From the NCBI GenBank assembly GCA_945833725.1, contig CAMAFU010000011.1, positions 1-18,821 on the forward strand: a stretch of DNA of 18,821 nt. The letters run 5' to 3'. The notes beneath the pieces are model-generated. The model was not told where the DNA came from, made no database searches, and worked only from the letters and a program-made list of their open reading frames with translations. A program made the translations under genes and the position numbers. This stretch comes from an uncultured Treponema sp. (lineage in GTDB: Bacteria; Spirochaetota; Spirochaetia; Treponematales; Treponemataceae). Positions 1-6,474 of this stretch are shown one piece after another (position 1 is the first letter of the stretch; every line of letters begins with the position of its first letter).

Positions 1-40
1 AATAAATAAAATTGCGGCCGGTTAATCATTATTGCAGGAC

Positions 41-75
41 AAAAAAAACTGAGCTTAAGAAAACTTAAACTCAGT
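41..75 (-). terminator. Rho-independent terminator after the flavin reductase-rubrerythrin gene
   Basis: Twelve-base arms at 48-59 and 64-75 pair with one wobble around a 4-nt loop. Read on the minus strand the hairpin is followed by seven T (complement of 41-47). It lies about 70 nt past the stop of the minus-strand gene ending at 145. An A-run on the other flank gives it some bidirectional character. Confidence 0.75.
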
Positions 76-144
76 AAAAAACATTCAGCCTAAAACAATT
101 TTTTAAAACTGCTTCAGGAATGGATTTTTAATGCTAGAAGAAAA

Positions 145-1353
145 TTAGAAATTTTCAGCGTGAATTTCAAAGTATGCTTTTGGATGAGCACATACTGGGC
201 AAACTTCAGGAGCCTGAGTTCCTACAACAATGTGACCGCAGTTACGGCATTCCCATACTTTTACTTCGCTTTTTTTGAAAACTTCCTGAGCTTCAACATT
301 GGAAAGAAGTTTTCTGTATCTTTCTTCGTGCTGTTTTTCGATTGCTGCTACAGCTCTGAATTTTGCAGCCAGTGCAGTAAATCCTTCTTCTTCTGCAGTT
401 TTTGCAAAACCTTCGTACATATCAGTCCATTCGTAGTTTTCGCCGTCTGCTGCAGCTGCAAGATTTTCGGCAGTTTTTCCGATTCCGCCTAATTCTTTAA
501 ACCACATTTTTGCATGTTCTTTTTCGTTGTTTGCTGTGGCTTCAAAAATTGCAGCAATCTGTTCAAAACCTTCTTTTTTTGCAGTTGAAGCGAAATATGT
601 GTATTTATTTCTTGCCTGTGATTCTCCTGCAAATGCTGCCTGAAGATTTTTTTCTGTTTGTGTACCCTGATACTTGTTCATTTTTTCCTCCTGCGGGTTT
701 GTATTTTTTATCTGAACAGGCTTTTCCTGTGGAATTGCCGTTTCATAAATAGGTTCAAAGTCATCTTTCGGATGACCGCACAATGGACAGGTAAAATCAT
801 CCGGGAGATTTTCCTGCATGTATTCGTAACCACAGATTTTACATCTCCAGCCTATTATTTTTTGAGAGGAAACAATCTGCGGTTTTGGCTTTATTTTATT
901 CTGGTAGTAGTCGTAAGTTACAGATTTAAAGCTGCTTAAAATTTTTGCATCGGTTATTTCTGCAATAAATAAAGTATGTGTACCCAAATCTGAAGAAGAA
1001 ACGACTTTTGCACTTATAAGGGCATTTGTATGCCTTGTAATGTACGGACTTCCATTTTCGTCAACAGAGTAGGGAAAAGATTCAAACTTGTCAATATTTT
1101 TTCCGCTTTGAAAACCGAAGTTCTTTATTGTGTCTAAAGTTGTCCTTTCATCAAGAACAGAAAGGGAAAAGTTTCCGGACTGCTTTATCATGGAGCAGGT
1201 AAGGTTTGTGTTCAGTATGGAAATTGCAATTCTTACAGGATCGGAAGCTACCTGAATACATGTATTTGTAACGCAGGCATTTATTTTATCTTCCAACCGG
1301 GTACCAAGAATAAAAAGACCGTAGGAAATATTGTAAAGTGCTTTTTTGTCCAT
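145..1353 (-). CDS. Three-module fusion: flavin reductase / rubredoxin / rubrerythrin (probable NAD(P)H-dependent peroxide reductase)
   Basis: A 402-residue cytoplasmic protein. Residues 1 to about 160 resemble the FMN-binding flavin reductase part of high-molecular-weight rubredoxin (Hrb). A short rubredoxin follows with Cys171, Cys174, Cys189 and Cys192, then a Gln/Pro/Lys-rich linker (about 203-224). From Met225 comes a complete rubrerythrin: a ferritin-like diiron domain with Glu244, Glu277, His280, Glu339 and His342 as likely iron ligands, and a C-terminal rubredoxin with Cys369, Cys372, Cys385 and Cys388. Hrb passes electrons from NAD(P)H through flavin to rubredoxin, and rubrerythrin reduces hydrogen peroxide in anaerobes. 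The fusion would join both steps in one chain; this is inferred from the families. The start is 2 nt past the fabG-like stop with no good Shine-Dalgarno sequence, suggesting translational coupling. A strong internal ribosome binding site precedes Met225, so a separate 178-residue rubrerythrin may also be made. Confidence 0.9.
   Translation of the reverse strand: MDKKALYNISYGLFILGTRLEDKINACVTNTCIQVASDPVRIAISILNTNLTCSMIKQSGNFSLSVLDERTTLDTIKNFGFQSGKNIDKFESFPYSVDENGSPYITRHTNALISAKVVSSSDLGTHTLFIAEITDAKILSSFKSVTYDYYQNKIKPKPQIVSSQKIIGWRCKICGYEYMQENLPDDFTCPLCGHPKDDFEPIYETAIPQEKPVQIKNTNPQEEKMNKYQGTQTEKNLQAAFAGESQARNKYTYFASTAKKEGFEQIAAIFEATANNEKEHAKMWFKELGGIGKTAENLAAAADGENYEWTDMYEGFAKTAEEEGFTALAAKFRAVAAIEKQHEERYRKLLSNVEAQEVFKKSEVKVWECRNCGHIVVGTQAPEVCPVCAHPKAYFEIHAENF
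679..692 (-). promoter_or_regulatory. Internal Shine-Dalgarno and ATG in front of the rubrerythrin module
   Basis: On the minus strand a perfect AGGAGG (692 to 687) sits 5 nt before an in-frame ATG at 681-679, which is codon 225 of the fusion. The peptide from here begins MNKYQGTQTEKNL, a normal rubrerythrin N-terminus, and runs 178 residues, close to a free-standing rubrerythrin. This site is much stronger than the one at the fusion's own start. Confidence 0.75.
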
Positions 1354-1355
1354 AA

Positions 1356-2099
1356 CTATGCCCGGGCAGCTCCATCAACATGAAGAATGTCGCCTGTAAT
1401 ATAAGAAGCCATGCTGCTGGCAAGAAAGAGGAACGCATTTGCAATATCTTCCGGTTTGCCTATTCTGCCTAGAGGAATTGTTTTTATTAAAGGTTCAATC
1501 ATTTCCTTTGGCAGGGCACTTAGCATGTCGGTTTCTGTAATTCCAGGGGCAACAGCATTTACCCTTATGCCGAAAGGTGCCAGTTCTCTGGAAAGTGATT
1601 TTGTAATTCCGTTTACGGCAAATTTACTTGCAGGATACATAAATCCAGAAGGCTGTCCGTATACGCTTACCATTGAACTGGTGTTAAGTATAACGCCTTT
1701 TGTTTCCTTAAGATAAGGAAGAACTGCCTTTGAACATATATACACGGCCTTTACATTTAAATCTGAAATTCTGTCAAACTCTTCAGGAGAAAAATCTTCC
1801 AGATGAGTTTTTGATGAAATGCCGGCATTGTTTATTAAAACATCTATTTTTCCAAAGATGGATTTTATTTTTTCAAAACAGCTGGAAACTTCCCCTTCGT
1901 CTGTAAGGTTTGGCCAGAAACCTTCAACCTGAAAGTCTTTGTTTTCTTCTTTTAGTTTTGATACAGCTTTTTCGACAGTTTCCTGTCTGCTTCCTAAAAT
2001 AGCTACTTTTGCACCGTCCAAAAGAAATTTTTTTGCAGTTTCAAATCCGATTCCTCTTGTAGCACCTGTAATAACAACAGCTTTTCCATCAACAAACAT
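1356..2099 (-). CDS. Short-chain dehydrogenase/reductase, FabG-like (3-oxoacyl-ACP reductase family)
   Basis: A 247-residue cytoplasmic NAD(P)-dependent oxidoreductase of the classical SDR family. It shows the cofactor motif TGATRGIG near the N-terminus, NNAG in the middle, the catalytic Ser in NTSSMVSV, the YPASK Tyr/Lys pair, and a C-terminal LHVDGAARA like the usual FabG ending. An ATG at 2099 was chosen over the upstream in-frame ATG at 2126 because GGAGG (2109 to 2105) lies 5 nt before it and the nucleotide-binding strand follows directly. FabG reduces 3-oxoacyl-ACP in fatty-acid synthesis, but many relatives act on other substrates. No other fab gene is adjacent, so the substrate is open. 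It is first in a two-gene unit with the peroxide reductase fusion, whose start lies 2 nt after this stop. Confidence 0.85.
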   Translation of the reverse strand: MFVDGKAVVITGATRGIGFETAKKFLLDGAKVAILGSRQETVEKAVSKLKEENKDFQVEGFWPNLTDEGEVSSCFEKIKSIFGKIDVLINNAGISSKTHLEDFSPEEFDRISDLNVKAVYICSKAVLPYLKETKGVILNTSSMVSVYGQPSGFMYPASKFAVNGITKSLSRELAPFGIRVNAVAPGITETDMLSALPKEMIEPLIKTIPLGRIGKPEDIANAFLFLASSMASYITGDILHVDGAARA

Positions 2100-2142
2100 A
2101 AAAACCTCCAAAATACACAAAGACAAAGTCCGTGCGGCAAAA

Positions 2143-2186
2143 ATTTACAGACAATAAAAGTAAACTATAACTAACTGTCTGTAAAT
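2143..2186. promoter_or_regulatory. Inverted repeat in the fabG-like promoter region (possible operator)
   Basis: Perfect 11-bp arms ATTTACAGACA (2143-2153) and TGTCTGTAAAT (2176-2186) are separated by 22 bp. Their centres are 33 bp apart, about three helical turns. The right arm abuts a candidate minus-strand -10 box, so a bound protein could block transcription of the reductase-peroxidase pair. Which protein binds is unknown. A hairpin in the mRNA is less likely if transcription starts inside the right arm. Confidence 0.45.
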
Positions 2187-2215
2187 ATTATATATCATTT
2201 TTTTTATTAAAAGAA
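2187..2215 (-). promoter_or_regulatory. Candidate promoter of the fabG-like operon
   Basis: On the minus strand a perfect TATAAT (2192 to 2187) lies 17 nt after a poor -35 match, TTCTTT (2215 to 2210). The predicted start near 2180 gives a leader of about 80 nt. The weak -35 box and AT-rich surroundings limit confidence. Confidence 0.4.
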
Positions 2216-2273
2216 CTTTTTTATTTAATTTTTTGTAAATTTTATTTGTGAGGAGTTTTTTACACTTGGATGA

Positions 2274-2648
2274 TTATAGATTGTTCCAGATGGTTTCTAT
2301 GGATGCAATAAGTTTTTCTTTTGAAATGCCGTTCTGCCGTGCTTCCTTGCATGTTTTTTCTGCGAGAAGTAAGGTTTTTTCATCAAGTTTTTCTTTTATT
2401 TCCGTTTCTTTAAGGGAATTTACAAAAGTTCCGCTTCCTGTAACTGTTTTTATAAATCCCTGCCTGTCCAGCTCTTCCCATGCCATTTTTACAGGAATAA
2501 CGCTTATTCTTAACTGGTTTGAAATTTGCCGGATAGCAGGCAGTTTTTCTCCCGGTTTCAACTTTCCGCTTATTATCTGGGAACTTATCTGAGAAAAAAT
2601 TTGTGTGTAGATAGGTTCATTTGAAGTTTGGTTAATTACAATATCCAT
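2274..2648 (-). CDS. GntR-family transcriptional regulator, YtrA-like (short form)
   Basis: A 124-residue DNA-binding protein. The N-terminal 75 or so residues form a GntR winged helix (PIYTQIFSQISSQIISG, GEKLPAIRQISNQL, GFIKTVTGSGTFV). After it comes only a short helical tail, with no large effector domain, as in the YtrA subfamily. YtrA-type regulators usually repress the ABC transporter genes beside them; here the transporter is directly upstream in the same unit, implying autoregulation. The start is 6 nt past the permease stop and has no clear Shine-Dalgarno sequence, so translation is probably coupled. A strong inverted repeat at 4250-4278, over the operon promoter, is the likely target. 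The regulator being last in the operon is less usual than the regulator-first order. Confidence 0.85.
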   Translation of the reverse strand: MDIVINQTSNEPIYTQIFSQISSQIISGKLKPGEKLPAIRQISNQLRISVIPVKMAWEELDRQGFIKTVTGSGTFVNSLKETEIKEKLDEKTLLLAEKTCKEARQNGISKEKLIASIETIWNNL

Positions 2649-2654
2649 AAGGAA

Positions 2655-3314
2655 TTATAAATCAACCTTTTCAAACAGCGATGCACTTTTTTTATAAGTT
2701 ATAATCCAGCCTGCAAAAAATACACCAATTCCTGCAATAAGAATGGGAATCTGATGAATTTGGGATGAAAAATCCGTTTTGTCCAGAAATATAAAAAACT
2801 TATTGTTGAATATGTTTTTTGTCCAGACTGGAAATTCAAGAAAAAGGTACAAAACCCAGAAAACTATGCTGGCCTTAAAAAATGCCTTGCCCGGTTTTTC
2901 ACATTTTTTATAGAAGGCAGTAAAAAATACATAGTTGAAAACTGAAAGAAGAATTAAAACAAGGCCGTAAAAAGCAACATTTGCATCAATTCCAGCCTGA
3001 TTTCCCTGAGGAACAAGTTTTTTTACAATAATAGCAAAAGGAATTGTAAAAAGTGCCCCGGCAATTTCGTAAAAAGCTACAAGAAGACACCGGGATTTTA
3101 TCATGTCTCTTTTGCGGATTGGTAAAATCATTGAATATTCTATGTCTTTGTTCAGTTCTCCGTTGTTGAATATGAAGAAAATGCTGAGACAAAGATAAAA
3201 AAACGGAACATAGCAGGGATAGTTTGGAATGATTATCATTGCTACAAAAAGCAGGAACATTATATTTACTGTGGAAAGGCAAAGTTTAATTTCTTTTATT
3301 AAAAAATTTTTCAT
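2655..3314 (-). CDS. ABC-2 type transporter permease subunit
   Basis: A 219-residue integral membrane protein with about six hydrophobic segments. The segment NKDIEYSMILPIRKRDMIKSR between the early helices is typical of the small ABC-2 permeases that pair with a separate ATPase and a GntR regulator in Firmicutes-type operons. It would form the membrane channel of an exporter with the ATPase encoded upstream (58-nt gap). Substrate cannot be read from the sequence; relatives are linked to antibiotic or peptide stress, which is only a family tendency. The ATG at 3314 has GGAG (3326 to 3323) 8 nt upstream. Confidence 0.8.
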   Translation of the reverse strand: MKNFLIKEIKLCLSTVNIMFLLFVAMIIIPNYPCYVPFFYLCLSIFFIFNNGELNKDIEYSMILPIRKRDMIKSRCLLVAFYEIAGALFTIPFAIIVKKLVPQGNQAGIDANVAFYGLVLILLSVFNYVFFTAFYKKCEKPGKAFFKASIVFWVLYLFLEFPVWTKNIFNNKFFIFLDKTDFSSQIHQIPILIAGIGVFFAGWIITYKKSASLFEKVDL

Positions 3315-3372
3315 AGGTAGTTCTCCAGAAAATAAATTTCAGTTTTTCTTATGTTTTTGTAAAATGCAGAAA

Positions 3373-4212
3373 TTACCGTTCTGTGTGAATCATAATTTCT
3401 TCCATTGTGGGAGTTGATATTTCGCAGTGGGAAAATAACATTTTGTCCTGAGCTAAAATCATTCCTTCAAATCCAAAATTGTGGCAGTGAAGACCAATAA
3501 GTTTTTGTCTGCGGCTTTCGTCTAAATCATCTTTTTTGCCGGAAACAAGAAGGTATTTTTCTTTAAAGGAAACAGTGTCGCAGGAATCTAAGATTTTTCC
3601 GTTTTTAATGTAGGTGATGTAATCGGCACATTTTTCAAGATCGGAAATTACATGAGTGGAAAAAAGAATGCTGTGCTCTCCGTCGGCAACATAATCCTGA
3701 AAAAGCAGTATAAGTTCATCTCTGCTGACCGGATCAAGACCGCTGGTAGGTTCATCTAAAAGAAGAAGGGAAGCCTTATGGCTCATTGCCAGAGCAATCT
3801 GATATTTTACTTTCATTCCTGCAGACAGATTTTTTATAAGTTTGTTTTCGTCCAGATTGAATTTTTTAAGGAGGTTTTTGTAAAGTTCATTGTCCCAGTT
3901 TGAAAAAAATCTTTTTGTAACATCTGTTACCTGTTTTATTTTTTTTGAACTGTAAAAGCCGTCAAGACCAGAAACAAAGCCAATGCAGTTTTTTACGGCA
4001 AATTCGTCTTTTTCTACATTGAAACCGTTTATTGTAACAGTCCCGGAATCCGGATGAACAAAACGAAGCATGGATTTAAGGGTTGTAGTTTTTCCAGCAC
4101 CGTTTCTGCCTATAAAACCCATAATGTATCCTTTTTCCAGGGAAAAAGAAACATGGTCAAGAGTAAACGACGGGTAAGTTTTACAAAGATCTGAAACATT
4201 AAGAATTTCCAT
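3373..4212 (-). CDS. ABC transporter ATP-binding protein
   Basis: A 279-residue cytoplasmic ATPase subunit with the full set of motifs: Walker A GRNGAGKTT, signature LSAGM (the SAG variant common in ABC-2 export ATPases), Walker B LLLLDEPTSGLDP and the switch histidine in STHVI. A C-terminal stretch of about 80 residues follows the nucleotide-binding domain. ATG 4212 is preferred over the longer reading from 4302 because AAGGAA lies 7-8 nt upstream, the conserved domain starts directly at MEILNVSDLCKTY, and the longer reading would run through the predicted promoter and operator. First gene of the ATPase-permease-GntR operon. Confidence 0.9.
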   Translation of the reverse strand: MEILNVSDLCKTYPSFTLDHVSFSLEKGYIMGFIGRNGAGKTTTLKSMLRFVHPDSGTVTINGFNVEKDEFAVKNCIGFVSGLDGFYSSKKIKQVTDVTKRFFSNWDNELYKNLLKKFNLDENKLIKNLSAGMKVKYQIALAMSHKASLLLLDEPTSGLDPVSRDELILLFQDYVADGEHSILFSTHVISDLEKCADYITYIKNGKILDSCDTVSFKEKYLLVSGKKDDLDESRRQKLIGLHCHNFGFEGMILAQDKMLFSHCEISTPTMEEIMIHTER

Positions 4213-4249
4213 TTGACGGTTCCTTAAAAGGCCTTGCGGCAGAATATAA

Positions 4250-4278
4250 AAAGTGTGTATATTTGATATACATACTTT
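4250..4278. promoter_or_regulatory. Probable GntR/YtrA operator (13-bp-arm inverted repeat)
   Basis: Arms at 4250-4262 and 4266-4278 flank a 3-bp centre; 12 of 13 positions are complementary. The core reads GTGTATAT-TTG-ATATACAT. It overlaps the -10 region of the predicted promoter of the ATPase-permease-GntR operon, the right place for autorepression by the GntR protein encoded at 2274-2648. Confidence 0.7.
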
Positions 4279-4302
4279 ATTGCGGTGTTTTTCTTTTGTC
4301 AA
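4274..4302 (-). promoter_or_regulatory. Promoter of the ABC transporter-GntR operon
   Basis: On the minus strand a consensus TTGACA (4302 to 4297), a 17-nt spacer, and TAAAGT (4279 to 4274). The expected start falls inside the inverted repeat at 4250-4278, and the leader before the ATPase ATG is about 55 nt. Confidence 0.6.
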
Positions 4303-4444
4303 TATTTTATTTTTTCAAAGGCAATGTAATATTTTGCGTTTTATGCTAAAATCAAAAAAAATCTTTATTTATGTTCTTGCTGGCTTTACCATGTGTAAAG
4401 TGCTGGAATCCGTTGTAAAATAAACTTAAAAATACGGGGCTTAT

Positions 4445-5341
4445 ATGAAAAATTTACGGGATTTAACTTACGGAATTGTGGGACTTGGAATTATGGGTGG
4501 TTCCATTGCAAAGGCTATAAGGCAGAATATATTGAGTCAGCACGGTGCAACAGGAAAAATCTATGCCTGTAACAGAAGTACGGCTTGCCTGAATCAGGCT
4601 CTTTCTGAAGGTGTTGCCGATAAAATTTTTACAAGTACTGAATATCATAAACTTTTGCCAGAGTGCGATGTGGTGTATGTGTGCCTTTATCCTCATGCTA
4701 CGCTGGATTTTTTAAAGGAAAACCGTGAATATTTTAAAAAGGGTGCGGTTGTAACAGATATTTCCGGTGTAAAAGGAATTTTTGAAAAACAGCTTCCTCA
4801 AATTCTTAGGGATGATGTTGATTTTATAATCGGGCATCCTATGGCCGGCGGCGAAAAAGAAGGGTACGCCCATTCTACAGAAAAAATGTTTCTTAACAGA
4901 AATTATATTTTATGTCCTATTCCTCAAAATAAAGAAGAAAATCTTGAGATGATGAGGAATTTTATTTACGAAATAGGTTTTACAAGAATTACAGAAACAA
5001 CATGCGAAAATCATGACTATAAAATTGGTTTTACAAGTCAGCTCTGCCATGTTATTGCCTGTAGTCTTGTAGACAGTGCCAGAGACGAAAAAATTACGGC
5101 TTTTGGCGGCGGAAGTTTTGAAGACCTTACAAGAATTGCCATGATAAATGCACCTTTATGGACAGAACTGTTTATAAGCAACAAAGAAAAACTCGTTGAG
5201 CATATTGAATATTTTGAAAGCGTTGTTGATTCTTTTAAAACGGCAATTAAAAACGAAGATTCAAAAAAACTTACAGAACTTATGGAAGAAAGCAGGGAAA
5301 AGCGCCTTAAAATGGGAAGCATCAGGACAAAAGCCGAGTAA
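4445..5341 (+). CDS. tyrA: Prephenate dehydrogenase (TyrA)
   Basis: A 298-residue cytoplasmic enzyme of tyrosine biosynthesis that oxidatively decarboxylates prephenate (or arogenate) with NAD(P). The Rossmann motif GLGIMGGS is at residues 13-20. The family motif GHPMAGGE has His131 in the position that contacts the substrate hydroxyl in characterised TyrA enzymes. TSQLCH further on matches the second conserved histidine region. The length suits a stand-alone dehydrogenase without a chorismate mutase or ACT domain. It stands alone, divergent from the ABC operon (232-nt gap between start codons) and convergent with rlmJ. The Shine-Dalgarno match is weak (a G-run about 8 nt before the ATG). No convincing promoter was found in 4303-4444. 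Prephenate versus arogenate preference cannot be told by eye. Confidence 0.9.
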   Translation: MKNLRDLTYGIVGLGIMGGSIAKAIRQNILSQHGATGKIYACNRSTACLNQALSEGVADKIFTSTEYHKLLPECDVVYVCLYPHATLDFLKENREYFKKGAVVTDISGVKGIFEKQLPQILRDDVDFIIGHPMAGGEKEGYAHSTEKMFLNRNYILCPIPQNKEENLEMMRNFIYEIGFTRITETTCENHDYKIGFTSQLCHVIACSLVDSARDEKITAFGGGSFEDLTRIAMINAPLWTELFISNKEKLVEHIEYFESVVDSFKTAIKNEDSKKLTELMEESREKRLKMGSIRTKAE

Positions 5342-5359
5342 AAAAAGTGTTTACTTTTT
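5342..5359. terminator. Weak bidirectional hairpin between tyrA and rlmJ
   Basis: Seven-base arms AAAAAGT and ACTTTTT pair around a 4-nt loop (5349-5352), directly after the tyrA stop and overlapping the rlmJ stop. Only two base pairs are G-C, so termination may be weak. Confidence 0.35.
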
Positions 5360-6224
5360 AAAGAATCATTTTTAATTCCGGCAGAATACAGTTTATTTTT
5401 TCTTCCAGACCAAAAGGTGGATTTATAACGAACATTCCGCTGCCGTAAAGTTTTGCAAGACCTGTTAAAGATTCTTCTTTTTTTACTTCCAGAGAAAAGT
5501 CTGCCCAGTTTTTTTCTTTTGGGCTGAAAGAGCAGGATTCTTCTATTAATGTATTTTTTAAAAATTGAATTTCTGCTTTTTTGTGTGGAAGAAGCGGATA
5601 CCAGACAAGAAAAATTCCTGTCCGCCATTTTTTGTATGCTGAAACAACATTCCGGGCTGTTTTTTGAAAATCATCTTCATCTTCGTAGCTGGGATCAGTA
5701 ATTACGCATCCCCGTTTGATTTTTGGCGGTACTGCAGAAAGTATGAATTCCCAGGCATCCCTTTGATGAACGGAAATTTGCGGAGAGTTATTTTCGTTGT
5801 TTTGAATTAAAGGTGGATTTTTTATATTGGCTTTAAGTTCTTTTACAGTCTGTGGATGAAGTTCGTTTAAAATAAGGTGATCAGATTGTCTCATAAAAAT
5901 TCTTGCAATTTCCGGGGAGCCCGGGTAAAGGCCGTTTTTTAAATAGGAGGCTGCAATCTGTATGTAACGGGATGAAGAAAGAGAGGGATAATTTTTTTCT
6001 GTTTTTTCTAAAGCTGTTATGAGTTTTTCAATACCGTTTTTTGATTCTTCTGTTTTTAAAATCCGTTCATCGTTGATATGGTAAAAACCGGAAGCTGCGT
6101 GGGTATCAATTATGCAGAATGGTTTTTCTTTTTTTGTAAGATGTTCCAGAACAAGGGAAAATGTAAGATGTTTTAAAATATCAGCGTGATTTCCAGCATG
6201 ATAGGCATGAATATAAGAAAGCAT
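5358..6224 (-). CDS. rlmJ: 23S rRNA (adenine-2030-N6)-methyltransferase RlmJ
   Basis: A 288-residue SAM-dependent methyltransferase; the E. coli enzyme is about 280 residues. The N-terminus MLSYIHAYHAGNHADILKH is the RlmJ signature, followed by IDTHAASGFYHI (SAM-binding region). The catalytic motif at residues 177-181 reads DPSYE rather than DPPYE, a Pro-to-Ser change in the (N/D)PP(Y/F) motif, with the Asp and Tyr kept. RlmJ modifies A2030 of 23S rRNA in E. coli and is usually dispensable. Single gene, convergent with tyrA. The start at 6224 has no clear Shine-Dalgarno sequence, but the conserved N-terminus fixes it. Confidence 0.9.
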   Translation of the reverse strand: MLSYIHAYHAGNHADILKHLTFSLVLEHLTKKEKPFCIIDTHAASGFYHINDERILKTEESKNGIEKLITALEKTEKNYPSLSSSRYIQIAASYLKNGLYPGSPEIARIFMRQSDHLILNELHPQTVKELKANIKNPPLIQNNENNSPQISVHQRDAWEFILSAVPPKIKRGCVITDPSYEDEDDFQKTARNVVSAYKKWRTGIFLVWYPLLPHKKAEIQFLKNTLIEESCSFSPKEKNWADFSLEVKKEESLTGLAKLYGSGMFVINPPFGLEEKINCILPELKMIL

Positions 6225-6256
6225 GAGAACAATATATCAGAAATTACGGCATTAAA

Positions 6257-6284
6257 ATATCATATTTTTGCCCTTTAATGTCAA
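6257..6284 (-). promoter_or_regulatory. Candidate rlmJ promoter
   Basis: On the minus strand a consensus TTGACA (6284 to 6279) is followed after 16 nt by TGATAT, a poor -10 match; other AT-rich hexamers lie at 17-19 nt. The predicted leader is about 25 nt, in keeping with the absence of a Shine-Dalgarno sequence. Confidence 0.35.
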
Positions 6285-6314
6285 AAAAATACACAAAAAA
6301 CACAATCAGCCTGT

Positions 6315-6397
6315 AGTGCTAATAGCACGGTTTTGCACTGAACAGTCGCGACTGGAAGCCCCTGGTTAGAATTATATTTTTTAATGCGGACCCCCTG
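6315..6397 (+). repeat. Dispersed intergenic repeat, copy A (upstream of tyrS)
   Basis: Order of parts: small hairpin GTGCT-AAT-AGCAC (6316-6328), GGTTTTGCACTGAA, perfect 12-bp palindrome CAGTCGCGACTG (6343-6354), GGAAGCCCCTGGTTA, AT-rich tract, then TAATGCGGA (6382-6390) and a C-run. Matches copy B at 36 of 38 positions in the 5' core (29 in a row identical) and copy C almost throughout the shared 60 nt. It points towards tyrS, ending 195 nt before the ATG. Confidence 0.85.
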
Positions 6398-6416
6398 ACA
6401 CAAAAAAACACTCTGA

Positions 6417-6445
6417 TTGAATAAAGGATTTTTTTTTATTAAAAT
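6417..6445 (+). promoter_or_regulatory. Candidate tyrS promoter
   Basis: TTGAAT (6417-6422), 17-nt spacer, TAAAAT (6440-6445). Predicted start near 6452, giving a leader of about 140 nt that contains the GC-rich foldable block but not repeat copy A. Confidence 0.5.
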
Positions 6446-6474
6446 TGACAGGAATTTGTGTTCAGGCAGTGCGG

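Noticed and set aside
1..40. Something at the left edge
   Set aside because: Forty AT-rich bases with no start, stop context or repeat that I can interpret.
2200..2230. Terminator for the GntR operon (AAAAG-TT-CTTTT on minus)
   Set aside because: The stem is short and almost only A-T and is not followed by a T-run on the minus strand.
6315..6328. CIRCE/HrcA operator, because copy A contains AGTGCTAA
   Set aside because: The second half and the 9-nt spacing are missing, copy B does not keep the TAA, and neighbouring genes are not chaperones. A 5-bp hairpin explains it.
6324..6340. Sigma-54 promoter in the repeat core (AGCACGGTTTTGCA resembles TGGCACG-N4-TTGCA)
   Set aside because: The -24 GG is AG in copies A and B, and the spacing to GC is one base short; sigma-54 is strict about both.
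6315..6397. Solitary CRISPR repeats
   Set aside because: The copies are kilobases apart, near 80 nt, with no spacers and no cas genes.
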